42,540 bases of DNA from Selaginella moellendorffii (Eukaryota > Streptophyta > Lycopodiopsida > Selaginellales > Selaginellaceae): positions 1,379,439 through 1,421,978 of the forward strand of contig NW_003314307.1 in the NCBI RefSeq assembly GCF_000143415.4, written 5' to 3'. The position numbers and the translations under genes are program-made. Below, piece by piece: positions 31,150-42,023 of this stretch. The number at the start of each line of letters is the position of its first letter. The first letter of the stretch is position 1. Below the pieces are notes generated by a model, which had not been told where the DNA came from, searched no databases, and saw only the letters and a list, made by a program, of their open reading frames with translations.

Positions 31150-33896
31150 CAGCACCGACAAAGCTAGTTGGGAGGCAGTGGTTAGGTGTGTCTTATGCAA
31201 AGGTCCCGTGAAGGGAATTGGACCTATGGGGATCAGGAGGCATCTTTGCAACTTCTACAAGGAGAAGGAGGACATAAGTTGCTGCACTGCTGACATAAGT
31301 TTGCGTTGCAGGCCAATAGAAGAATTCAGTAAGGAGTTTGTGTCTGTAACAAGGAACAATATTGAGACGTACAATATCAAGCTTGCGGAGTTCGAATGAC
31401 ATGGTAGTGGTAGAATGACACGGTTCAGCAATTAAGGAGCTTCAGGGTTGCAGCAATTGGATGAAGATGCCTGCAATGTTGGAGGATCGACATCAACTCC
31501 TCAAACTAGTGGGAGTATTGAATGCAAGCCAAGATTGAACATTTTTGCCTTTCCGAGCAGTAACGACAACAAAGCATGGGAATGGATAGAATGGTTGGAG
31601 GGTGAAGATCAAGTTGATGCAGAGCGGTTGCGGCAGCAGGTTTGAGAGACTGAGTTAGCTACAATTGGCTGCATCTCTATGGGTGGTTTACGTGCAATTG
31701 GGAATCAAATCGATATAATAGTGTCTACTACACGGCCTCAAATAGGTTCAACAAGTTGTATCTTGCAAGAAACAACAGCTCTCAAAGGAATGACAGGAAG
31801 GGCGTTGACCCCTGAAGAACTTAGGGCATGGCAGAAGGAGTATGCATTGGGAGTTTATATCGAGGCCAGAGCATGCAACCTAGCAGTTGGTAGACACGCC
31901 CAACGTGGTTCCATGTTTCCTTTGCCTTCGTTGAAGGCTTTGCATGAAAACTTCTTGGATGAGATATACCATGAAATGGTTGAGCGCATTGATCAACAAC
32001 CTGAGAAAGCTACAGGTGCATACAGCCCACGGCCGCTTTACTTGGTAACGGACAGTTGGAAGATAGTTAGTGGGTAGCATATTCAGAATATTATGATCGT
32101 TGATGCAGCACACCATGAAGAGTTTTTTTATGGCTCATTTGAGTGTTGTGAATCTTCAGGTATGCGTTGCTTTTTCATGTAACGTCCAATTAACTTGTTT
32201 GTTTTGCAATGCAACTGATATCTTGTATAGCAAATTGAAGAGTGTGGTTTCAGCTATAAACACTCGGGTACTCACTGATGATGCAAATGTAGCCATAAAC
32301 AACATCCCTGGCAGTGGAAACACATTACATGATCAAATATGGCATATAAAGAGGAAGCGTGGATTATCAGCAATAGTAATAGATAATGCGGCCAACATGT
32401 AGCTTGTTGGATGCAAATTTGAAGTTGAGTTTGAAGATATGTGAAGTGTTCCATGCCAGTGTCATGCTCTGAACCTTGTACTAATGTCTTGGGTAGGTTT
32501 GGACAACATCAAACAATATCTGGACACAGGGAAGTGTATAGTTCAATTTGTGAAGAACTCCACTCGTGTGCATGCTTTTTATCAAGCTTAGCATCCTAAG
32601 TGGCAACTCGTCAAACCTGTCACTACTCGGTGAGTATTAGAGTTGTTAACTGTTTGTTACTGACTTTAACATTTTTTTTGTTTCTTTCACAGGTTTGGAA
32701 CCTATTATTACATGCTCAGGTGATTATGGGAAGAGCGTGGAGCATTGTAGAGGTTGTTTAGGAATACTGGATTTAAAGATTGGCTACAAAGCCAACCTGC
32801 AACAACAACAGAGACTGCTAACCAAGCCATGACGGCAGTGGAGGATTTTAATTTCTAGGCGAGTGTTGAGAAGGTGATGCAGTTGATGGAGCCAGTGGTC
32901 ATGGCAATCAAGTTCTTTGATCGCTCAGCTTCAACCATTGGCTTTGTGTGGCAAGCATGGTTTTTTTTGAAGTTCAAGACAGCAGCAGTTACAGGTTTTA
33001 GTGCAGAGGACAAACAGTAGCTTGAAGACTTTCTGTAGAAATAAGAGGATCAGTATATGAGATCTTGTGACTTGTTTGGGGCAGCCTGGTGTCTAAATCC
33101 GCGTTATAGGGAGGATAGGAATAGACAGGAAGCAACAGCAGCATTCAATCGTGTTCAACATCGTTTCTATCCAAATGTTGAAGATGCCCACAAGCTAAAT
33201 CAGGAGTACTTTGCATACGTCGATGGAACTAGCCCCTTTTCCATTGCAGACAGCCGTGATGCACAAGAATTGCTTGAGAAAGGCAAGGATGGAAATTCAC
33301 CTTGGCATGTTTGGGCCTCTGCGGTCAGCTTCAGCTGTGACTCGAGGGCAATGCTTTGGAGGTTTGCATGCTATATTCTTGGTTTGACAACTTTGAATTC
33401 TGAGGCTGAGCAGAATTTTAGTACATACAGTAACGTCTTGACACTAAAGCGGAACAAGTAAGCCCTTTGTTCATTTATAAACACGAAGAACTTTTCTAAC
33501 ATTGGTGTCACTTGCCTGTATGTAGACTGCATCTAGAGCAGGCTGAGAAGCTCGTTCATATTTACCAAAACCATCGAATTTGGGATAGGAAGGAATCTGA
33601 AACTTCTCACAGCTCTGCAATGTGGATTGGAGGAGAATTTGATATTCCAAAAGAGAATGACTCTCCAGTTGTAGGAGGCAGTGGCACAGGCCACACAACC
33701 ACAGGTTTCAGGTCCTATGCGGAAGTTGACACTGATAATTCCATGTCTAAAGATGAAGATGATGACTTCGATCGGGATTCTAATCTTAGGTTAGCTAATG
33801 GGAGGTAAGCTTCTTCGTTTACTTCTATCCAGGCTGATAGTATGCAATACTATGCATAACAGTGAGATTAGTTGCCTTGAGGACGACATGGACTAG
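31150..33896 (+). pseudogene. Decayed hAT-superfamily transposase
   Basis: Fragments in order: a BED-like zinc finger (RCVLCKGPVKG..RRHLCNF, about 31180-31255), a DUF659-like segment with LYLVTDSWKIVSG, then IVIDNAANM and VPCQCHALNLVLMSW, VTTRFGTYYYML, and the C-terminal dimerisation signature TLNSEAEQNFSTYSNVLTLK. The last splits over an intron (donor AA|GTAAGC at 33459, acceptor TGTAG before CTGCATC) into LHLEQAEKLVHIYQNHRIWD. At least six in-frame stops (for example near 31398, 32077, 32400, 33020) make it inactive. Terminal inverted repeats and an 8-bp target duplication were not identified. Confidence 0.85.
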
Positions 33897-34529
33897 GTAA
33901 CTGGTGTGGAGAGCTTACCTGCATCTCCTGTGCCTTGTCCTTTCAAGCACAAACATCTAAATGAGGGAGATTTGAGTGCTGTTGCAGTCAGAAAAAGGAA
34001 AATCTGTTTGTTAACTAATTTGGACCAGCCCGGTACCAGCAGTTTAGATGAAACGTGTATGTACATTCCCCAATGTCCCGTAGGGGCTAATACAAAAACC
34101 GGGCATGCTGCCTGAAGCTCATGCTACCTAGTGGAGATCTCCCTCATGTAAAGTGATACTAGGCCTGCAGTAGAAGCGGTTGCAGTCATCTCCATCGTAT
34201 CGTGTCCAGATCCAAGTCCCCCCTTCGTGCTGACCACAAGATCGATTCCGGGGGGCACCATCTCCACTGAACCTTATTGTGTTCTCCTTCACCAAAACAT
34301 GGCAACCATGCTTGCTGCCACTCCTCGAGCCTCTGGTACCAGCAGTTTAGAGCAACAACTAGCGTCACTTGAAATTTCTCATGAATTTCCTGACATTGAC
34401 ATTGTTGAAGCTAGCATGCATGTGCTGTTTTTTAATTTTTGGCTGCTTAAGGAAATTGTTGGCCTGGCCACTGCGACAAACTTTTCAAATAAATAACACT
34501 AATTTGTATTAAAGCTTAACATTTTCTCT
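33897..34529. other. hAT 3' flank
   Basis: No supported gene. Short open frames only; the sequence leads to the paired hairpins at 34530-34600. Confidence 0.4.
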
Positions 34530-34600
34530 GCCAAAAAACCATTTCAAATGGCTTTTTGGCGGCCGAAATAAAAATTGGATGAACTTCATCCAATTTTTAT
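34530..34600. repeat. Two adjacent near-perfect hairpins
   Basis: 34530-34560: arms GCCAAAAAACCATTT and AAATGGCTTTTTGGC around a single C, one mismatch. 34568-34600: arms ATAAAAATTGGATGAA and its exact complement around a single C. The second contains the inner end of the right inverted-repeat arm (34585). Confidence 0.85.
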
Positions 34601-34614
34601 TGAATCAATCTCTC

Positions 34615-35560
34615 TTACACTTGACAATATGGCATTAGAGGGTGTTTGACATCCAGGATGATGAGGAGACAGAGGCAGTGTATAATGCATAGGCATGAGC
34701 AGCAGCGTACTATGTGGAGCACTCGGTTCATGAGGACCAAGTGGATAAGAGCACGATGCCACAGCCTCCTCCTCTTAATCCTCTTCCTCCCCCTCCCCTT
34801 CTTCAAATTGTTCCCCCATACCGCTTTTTATCAATCTGGAAAAGAGAAATCAAATATTACCTCCTAGACCTTGAACAAGCCGAGCAGGACAAATGGGCTG
34901 CGCTCAATGATAAAGCCCTGGGCTTCTAGGAGGGCATGGGCCACCCTCACAGCAATCCACGAGCAGCAGAAACCAGCTAATCGCACACAGCTTCACAGGA
35001 AGCTTTACTCCATGCCAATGTCTGAGGCTGATGACCAGTTGCTTCAATCAACAGCACTTGGCGAGAAGTGATAACACTGCCTTGCACCGTAAGACGATGG
35101 AGAAGATCCAAGACTTCTTCCTACAACACCACCTGAAAACAGGCAAGAAGAAAACATCACGATCTAATGAGAGTCCTTCTAGCTCGACCAAGAAGTTCGA
35201 CCCATGCCCGCACTGCTCACAGGGAGCCCAATTGTCCAATGACGAACGCTAATTCATCAACCCGATGCAACTAATTTTGTTACTATACATTCTCTTTACA
35301 TTCCTTCTCAGTATGGTACCTCAACCAGTGATTTGTAGCTGCCTGCCATCCCTACTGCAATGGTAGATGGTGGATTGACTTCTTGGAGCGTTTTGAATTG
35401 AGCGGTTTTAGTACCACTATCCATGATGTGTACCTTGTTCCAAAGTAAGTGTGAACTTGCTCTCTATTGCCCTGGACCAGCTCGAGTTGTGGCATCAGCA
35501 TATTGGACATGCCGCATTGCTCAGCTTGCCAAAGATAGTCTTGTCAAATGCCTCCAAGTT
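34615..35560 (+). pseudogene. Copia gag/protease/pre-integrase fragment, right arm
   Basis: Plus-strand translation gives SIWKREIKYYLLDLEQAEQD, the UBN2-like segment TAIHEQQKPANRTQLHRKLY, a C-terminal SSSTKKFDPCPHCSQGA, then a protease trace (WWIDFLERFELS, TIHDVYLVP) and LELWHQHIGHAALLSLPKI, the GAG-pre-integrase signature. Frameshifts (after NDKALGF) and stops (after ALGEK) interrupt it. The fragment ends without reverse transcriptase. Confidence 0.7.
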
Positions 35561-36694
35561 ACACATATATAGATTATCAGTTTAGGGTTTAGGGTAAGCG
35601 TTTGCTTTCATTTTAGGACATTCCTTTCCCTGCTATAATGGTCGTGCATGAGAAACTTGATGTGCCACTTTCCACCGCACCAAGAACAGAGAAGAGTGCT
35701 CCAATAGATAGAAACCATCTCCAAACGGCTGACATGGCCAATCATGTTGCCTTGTTGAGAGAAATCCTGATACATAGTGAAAGGATGGAGAAGAGAGATG
35801 GAATCGGCCATAGCCGAGCAAGGAAGGAGAAAAAGAGAGAGAGGTGTAGGAAAATAAGAAAACATAACCCTACCTTTAGTTCCTGCTCTTGTTTATATGG
35901 TCTCGTCTTGCTCCTCGTTTTGGAAATTGCAACTGAGCTGGCAACCATCACACTTGAATGTATGAATCTTTTGGCGATGACAAGTCCTGCATAAGTGAAA
36001 AAGTAAGAACAAGGTTTCCAGCTAAACATGAAAGAACATACCACTGAAAGATCAAAGATCAGTGCATCTGGAAGCACAGCACCAAGATGCCATCATAGTC
36101 TTCGAGCCGTTTAAGCTCGATAGTGCCTGGAAAGAATAAATTGGAAGATAATTTAGTACGAGAAAGACAAGAAAAAAACCGGAGAGAGAAGCACAAACAT
36201 GTAAGCTAGAAGCCATTGCTTATTACAAAGAATGCTGATGTGATGCATTCACGTTTGTGTCTCGTGTTTGCCTCTCAATTCCTCTTTTGTCTGATTCTGT
36301 GAGGAATTTAGACAGTAAAATACATGAAGAAGGAGTGGACGCTCAAACCACCAAACGTGCAGATTGACAGGCTGGAAAATTGCCTAACTTGCATCAACTA
36401 GTCTCAAGCTGCTTAAAATGCTCATTCAAAACATGCTCAAACAGATCATTCTGCAAGATTGTTGATGTAAGAAGACGGTCTAGAAGCTCACATTGAACAC
36501 TGACTCGGAGCTTGAGGCACAGCTGTGCATAAATCTAATCCTCATCAAGGGGAAACGAAGTGAGAAAAGACAAAATCATGATATCACTAGTATTGTCCAG
36601 AAAATGTAAAACTTCTGAATATATATAAAATATTAATGCTAGACAAATCCTGGATGAGTACAAATCAATAATGTCATTCAATTTTTTCTCTTTA

Positions 36695-36700
<6 letters not shown>

Positions 36701-36752
<52 letters not shown>
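36701..36752. repeat. (TA)n microsatellite, right arm
   Basis: 52 bases of alternating AT, longer than its left-arm counterpart. Confidence 0.9.
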
Positions 36753-36757
<5 letters not shown>

Positions 36758-37434
36758 AACATAGAACTTTTAGGAATATGAATATATTTAGAACACTTAG
36801 ATTTTAAGAGAAAAAAAGTACAAAATGAATTGCTAAGACTAAATATTTTTTAAAGATATTAGATGCAAAGAATAAGCCAAGAATATTATCAAATTTCTAA
36901 CATTAAGAATTCAAGCACACTAATATATTAGATAATAAATTAGTAAAAGAACAAGTGCTAAACATATATTTATTAATTAGATGTTAATGCACAGTATGGT
37001 TACTTGGGATATAAGAAAATTTAGAATACTAAGATCTTAAGAACACTAATATATTATTACCCAGACTCAAACAAAATCAAAAGAAGTATTATTAAGAATA
37101 GTTTTTATTAATATAAAGAACAAGATTTAAGAACATTGATATTACTCAAAGCCAGACAAAGTTTAAAAGTAAAGAATATTAGCTTTGTGAGGTTTATTTT
37201 TCAGTGTTACAAACAAATGCATGGAGCACTTTTTTGCCACATCATTGAGCACATGCATTCCTCACACTTTCTTCACTCCACAACATAGTCATAGTCAACA
37301 GTGTGGCATCACCTTCTTCTCTCACCCTAGGCAATTGGCCACCACCCATTGGCTGAGAGTAAACATTAGCACAATTATTCGCTTAAATGTGGTTTATTCG
37401 CTAAGACGTGGTTGAAGAAATAACCCTTCTACAA

Positions 37435-37669
37435 CCAAGGCCACAATCACCGGATCCACCATCAGCTCCAAAGAAAGGGAACACCTGAAATCTGCTGGGA
37501 TAGGCACACCCCAAGCCTTGTCATCGTTGTCTATTTTGCTCAACAGTTGAGTGAAGAGCAACAAGATGTCCTATATCTCGGCCTTTTGGTCCTCCGGGGC
37601 AGCATTCTCCCCCTCTTTCTGCAAAGCTTCCAGCTCCTTCCCTAGGCTATTGTTGCATCTGATCCCTAA
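37435..37669 (-). pseudogene. U-box fragment of a PUB-type E3 ligase
   Basis: Minus-strand frame reads LGKELEALQKEGENAAPEDQ, a stop (TAG at 37571-37573), then ILLLFTQLLSKIDNDDKAWG and VPIPADFRCSLSLELMVDPV, which is the start of a plant U-box domain (consensus IP--F-CPLSLELM-DPV). U-boxes bind E2 enzymes. The domain stops abruptly at 37435, exactly where the right inverted-repeat arm begins, and its 5' side is cut by the gypsy element. The TAG and the Cys-Ser (usually Cys-Pro) change fit decay. Confidence 0.85.
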
Positions 37670-38051
37670 TGTTATGATCCGGCACAAAAAGACAGAGATC
37701 TAGTACATCCTGTACTGCTGCTTCTCCCCTACACGTGCCTTGGTCCCCCAAGTCACGAACAAACAGCAAGTAATTCGAAAGTGCTTTTCCATTACAACAA
37801 GCCCACTTCAAAGATGTAGCAGAGAGTATAATAACTAGGGGTTGAACACCCTCGCCAAACCACACATCTTTAACGCCACCATACTCCAGCGAGATATGCT
37901 TAATACTCCACTTGATCTTTGGATCCACCTTCACCAACCAGGGCATCCCAAGGATGAGATCCATACGATAGATATCCGCAAGATAAAAAGTCTCCACAAG
38001 TGTGGTTTTGCCAACCAACACTTCTAGCCCCTCAACACAAGCATCGAAATG

Positions 38052-38463
38052 CTAAGCAGAGGTAGCTGCACCTTCCACTGTGTATGGAAGAACTCCGCGT
38101 GTGACCAAGCCATGCTTCGCAACAAACTTTGCCGAAACAAAGTTGTCATCGCTCCCACTATCCAGTAAAATCCGCACTGGATCGCCATGGAACACGCCCT
38201 CCAGCATTAAAGCTGATTCACGGGTATCCTCAAGCTCCATCTTGTTCCACACACAGTTGAGCTGACGAGCAACGATCGAAAGTCGCTTCCTCCGACCGGA
38301 ATGGTTGTTCTCCTCATCCTCACGCTGCAAAGTTTGCAACTTTTTAGTATCTGACTTACCGTGAGAAGAAGATTGGCCATTCTTCTTGTCCTGCTGCTTG
38401 TTCTTCAACTGCGGATAATCAGCCTTGTAGTGTCCAAGTTCCCCGCAATGATGACAACCCTGC
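38052..38463 (-). pseudogene. Gypsy zinc knuckle and aspartic protease
   Basis: After a 1-base frameshift relative to gag, the frame reads GCHHCGELGHYKADYPQLKN, a CCHC knuckle whose last Cys is Tyr, then the protease active site RILLDSGSDDNFVSAKFV. A stop at 38052 separates this from a further in-frame protease segment (FYLADIYRMDLILGMPWL, to about 37710). Confidence 0.8.
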
Positions 38464-39360
38464 CTAATTCTTCACAAAGAACTTCTGCTTCTTGAACCCC
38501 TTTGCATCCGAAGTAGTCACCACCGACTTCAACTTGTGATGCTTGTTCCCATCCTTGTGTCCACGGCGATCATCACGACGATTCTCGACAGAAGGACTCC
38601 AGGAACGCTTGCGAGACTTGTGCTTATCATTGTCAAGTCGACAAGCCGCATCAAAGAGCTCCTCCAAACTCTTTGTAGGCTGAGAATGACGCAAGTGTTG
38701 CCGCATGCTCTCACTATGTAGGCCATCAATGAAGTAGGACTTGTTCTGATCTTGATCCTTCATTGGAACACGACTAATCAAGCGAGTAAGCTTCTCAATA
38801 TAGTCCTCAAGCGTCATTTTCCCTTGCTGGAAATGTCGAAGTTCTATACGAGCATTCTCCACATCATAATGAGGGGCAAAACATAAACGGAAAGCAGCTT
38901 CAAACTCATCCATGGTAGACACTGGTGGTTTCTTATCCGCAACACGGGACTCCTGAAGCCAATTCCACCATCGAAGACCCACATCACGCAAAACCATCGG
39001 AATAGCCACTAAAGCCTTTGCATCCGGAGTTCCCCTAGCAGCCAAGAACTTCTTCATATTGGCTAGCCAAGCGAGACACTCATCCACACCACTATCACCG
39101 GAAAAAGTTGGAATCTTGAGTCGATTTACCAAAGAAGGCTTACTTGGAGCGCTACCCCGTCCAGCCTCGAGTGCCTCAACACGCCCACGCATGGTATCCA
39201 TCATGCCATGCATCTCGTCTTGCATCTTTTGCTGATTTCGGTTAAGGGCTCGCAACTCATGAACCACATCTTGAATGGTCCAAATCTCCGCAGCTTCGTC
39301 GGCACCATTGTTGGCACCACCATCGACAATAGGATTCCAGCGTTCAGCTTGGTCGGCCAT
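38464..39360 (-). CDS. gag: Ty3/gypsy gag polyprotein (defective element)
   Basis: A frame of about 298 codons from MADQAERWNPIVDGG, with a coiled coil (HELRALNRNQQKMQDEMHGM), then the retrotransposon gag domain: LKIPTFSGD, ECLAWLANMKKF, WWNWLQESR, FEAAFRLCFAPHY, IELRHFQQGKMTLEDYIEKL, SYFIDGLHSESMRQHL. It is well preserved, so the insertion is not very old. It is cut off just before the zinc knuckle by a frameshift. Gag forms the virus-like particle of the retrotransposon. Confidence 0.9.
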   Translation of the reverse strand: MADQAERWNPIVDGGANNGADEAAEIWTIQDVVHELRALNRNQQKMQDEMHGMMDTMRGRVEALEAGRGSAPSKPSLVNRLKIPTFSGDSGVDECLAWLANMKKFLAARGTPDAKALVAIPMVLRDVGLRWWNWLQESRVADKKPPVSTMDEFEAAFRLCFAPHYDVENARIELRHFQQGKMTLEDYIEKLTRLISRVPMKDQDQNKSYFIDGLHSESMRQHLRHSQPTKSLEELFDAACRLDNDKHKSRKRSWSPSVENRRDDRRGHKDGNKHHKLKSVVTTSDAKGFKKQKFFVKN

Positions 39361-39369
39361 CGCAACCAA

Positions 39370-39384
39370 CTTCTTTGATACCAA
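39370..39384 (-). other. Primer-binding site
   Basis: Minus strand TTGGTATCAAAGAAG directly follows the LTR end; it resembles the usual plant initiator tRNA-Met site TGGTATCAGAGC. Confidence 0.75.
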
Positions 39385-39616
39385 TGTTATGATCCGGCGC
39401 AAAAAAACAGAGATCTAGTCACCCTAGACTATGCTACGCCACCTCTTGAGGTTCCTCACCACCCAACCACCCTCGAGCTACCTCAAAAGCTCCATTGTGC
39501 CGCCGCTCCACTGTGAGCCTTAGGGTAGGTTAGTCCCTTACCCTAACATGCCTTAATATACCCTTGAGCCTCCCTTTGACCGACGTTGACCATGTAGTCA
39601 AAGCTGGCGCCTAACA
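39385..39616 (-). repeat. Gypsy 5' LTR, 232 bp
   Basis: On the minus strand it begins TGTTAGGCGCC and ends GGATCATAACA, so the ends form the inverted repeat TGTTA/TAACA. Its last 34 bases recur at 37670-37703. Confidence 0.82.
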
Positions 39617-40272
39617 GATCCCCACCTTGCTTGCAATGCTCTGGAGCTTGTTTCTCCCAACGGCTTTCCCATGTCTATGTTGCAAGAGCATTGTGTTGAT
39701 TTCCTCGGCTAGCCTGCCATCGGACACGTCTACAAAGTAGCTACTATTTCCACCAGCCTGCAAGACTGTCGTTTCATTAAGGAGTTACTATCTGTAAAGA
39801 ATGTGAGAGGTGCTTGCCTTGTGAGGAAAATTCTTCAAGGCGTGCTCGATTTGCAGCGTCACTTCCTTAAATCTTGTAGTGAAAAGCTGGCAACGCCATA
39901 CCTGGAAGGAAATCTCGGTACTAAGCTAACTTTTCAAGGCTTTCACTATTAAGCTTACCTTTGCTTCCTGACATGTCCAACAAGACCTTAGCTCCTTGAA
40001 GCGCATTTTCAAGAGATCGAGCCCTTTCTCCTGTGATTGCAGATGAATCCCCCTCAGCCAGCACTGGCGCTACGGACTTGAGATATACTAGAAGCTGCAG
40101 CTGATGCGATGACAGCGAGTGCCTGCCAGAAGTGTGCAGTGCCACGATTCGCCTCCATTCCCGAAATATTTCTTTCCCGCACTCACCACCTGGACTATAG
40201 GGAAGTTCTGTGGAGCATTCTCACTCCATACCCACTCACCCTAGGAAGGCCGATCGAGGTGAGGGGATCCAT
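39617..40272 (-). pseudogene. N-terminal (UND) part of a PUB-type E3 ligase
   Basis: A start ATG in a good context at 40272 (MDPLTSIGLPR, then an AGG|GTGAGT donor) is followed by IFREWRRIVALHTSGRHSLS, LLVYLKSVAPVLAEGD, LENALQGAKVLLDMSGSK, then WRCQLFTTRFKEVTLQIEHA and GRNKLQSIASKVGI. This order matches the U-box N-terminal domain of PUB10/13/14-type proteins. Exons cannot all be joined in frame (the segment LYLV expected before WRC is missing). The last frame runs up to the gypsy target site at 39617 and would continue in frame in the U-box fragment at 37660. Confidence 0.75.
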
Positions 40273-42023
40273 TGGCGGCGATGCAAACCCTAGCGACTGC
40301 TAGCGGCTGCTGTGCTGTGCTCCGCTGTGGAGCTGCTGAGGGCGGCAATTCGTATAAAATAACAAATGTACACATCAGCTCCAAGCAAGATGATTCTTTG
40401 TAAAGAATATGCTTAGATATTCTAGAATATTTTACTTATTTAATGGTTATTATTTATTTATATTAATTTATATTTGTAAGGTCTGTAAATACATATATGT
40501 ATATACATCTAGGTAAAACATTAATTATAGTACTATAGCATATGAACCAGACTGAATTTAGTCCATCAATTATTATATATAAGTAACAGTCTAAACTCCA
40601 ATTAATATAATTAATCCTATATCTCGAGCATTCATATTGATGGAGATGCAATTTGTCCTTAAAAGGCAAAGCTTTTTGGTAGTGCTTTGCTATCGTGAAT
40701 GTGACTGTAGGTATCAAAATTATTTGTCGGTGAGTCATTTTGTATATTCCTTACTGCCACGATGGCAAGAGGTTGGTATTGCTAGTTCCCTTTTCATAAA
40801 CCCTCTATGTGCCAAGTGCCATATATCACATGTCCAAGGGTAACAAAGCAGAACCTGAGTTTTATGATTGATATTGAATTTCATTAATTTCAATGAAGAT
40901 AATGTTGATAATTTGGCATTACCCTTATGTTATTGGTATTTGTGCATTTGCTAGTTAGCAACTATATTAGTGTTCAAATGAACTAAGTAGCAAGTTGAGC
41001 TAATCTTATTTTAGACAAGATTGCTTAGTAAAAGTTGAGCTTTGGCTTTTCCTTGAAAATGTGATTTAATTATGAACTATACTAACTTTAAGACAAAGAG
41101 TTAGTGATTAATATTTAAGTTTTTGATTCCTTGCTAAATTTGAGTTGGGATATATCAATCAGTGATGATTTTTTTTATGCTTATAATGAAGTGAGTTAAA
41201 TTTTGCTATAGAAAATGGATTTATAAAAGATTATTTGGTGATCACTTATTGAGTATAGCTTCATTGTGTTTGGTTTTTGAATTGATGCATATATATTCTT
41301 CATTAGTTTTTTTATTATGAAATTTAGTTTATAGATATGTTAAGGAGGATATTGTGAGTTATACTACAATATCTTCTTTGGCATTGACATTAGTTCATGC
41401 AAAACTTGTAATTTATGTAAATGAAACTTAGCTATAGCTTCTTTGAGCCTTTATGCTTATTATTCCATTTGTTAGGAGTTGTTAGGGAAGGCATTTTCAC
41501 TCATTAACTTTAATGTTGAAGTTAGTATTTGCATTTGACAATTATTGGTGATTATTAACTGTTATTTAGGAAAGTTGATTATCCTTGTCAAAGGTTTTAC
41601 TTGATTATTTTTTATATAGAATAATTTACTGTTCTTTAAACTAGTGGATTATTTCTTCTATGATAATTATGCATCTCTTTATTGATGAGATGATTGATGA
41701 TCTTTCATGATAATTAGTTATTCTCTTTGATAGTCTATGGTTTTTCACATTACCATATATTTTTATAGTTTACTCTAAATTGGTTTCTTGAGTTTGAGAT
41801 ATTGGAAGGATGTTGCTGACACTTACTTAAACAACTTGAGTTCCTTTATATTGTTGACTGGGATCTATTTAGATTGGCTAATGCAATAATTGGCATAAAT
41901 ATTATGTTTGTTTGTTTTGTAATATTCATTCTGTTTTGATGATTGTTGCTACAGTTGGTTCTGATAGATTGAATATTATTTTATTTGGGTGATACATTCA
42001 TGAATATATTGTTTGTCTATCAA
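40273..42023. other. AT-rich repeat DNA with LTR scraps
   Basis: No gene. 40690-40860 resembles LTR sequence at 30130-30230 and 42090-42160; 41475-41600 resembles 29190-29300. The rest is AT-rich and uninformative. Confidence 0.55.

Larger units (their letters stand above)
34585..37434 (-). repeat. Right arm of the large inverted repeat
   Basis: Reverse complement of 26273-29139, about 2.85 kb. The outer end (CCCTTCTACAA at 37434) abuts the U-box gene fragment directly. Interior between the arms is about 5.4 kb. Confidence 0.92.
37670..39616 (-). mobile_element. Ty3/gypsy deletion derivative
   Basis: Minus-strand element: 5' LTR 39616-39385, primer site, gag, a broken zinc knuckle, and aspartic protease, then an abrupt jump to the last 34 bases of an LTR (37670-37703; two mismatches to 39385-39418). 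Reverse transcriptase, RNase H and integrase are missing. GATCCC flanks both sides (37661-37666 and 39617-39622), a likely target-site duplication, though three bases (TAA) separate the left copy from the LTR end. Confidence 0.8.

Noticed and set aside
26273-37434. Assembly artefact as the explanation of the inverted repeat
   Set aside because: The arms differ by scattered substitutions, small indels and TA-run length (29 versus 52), which an echo of one sequence would not show; only reads can settle it.
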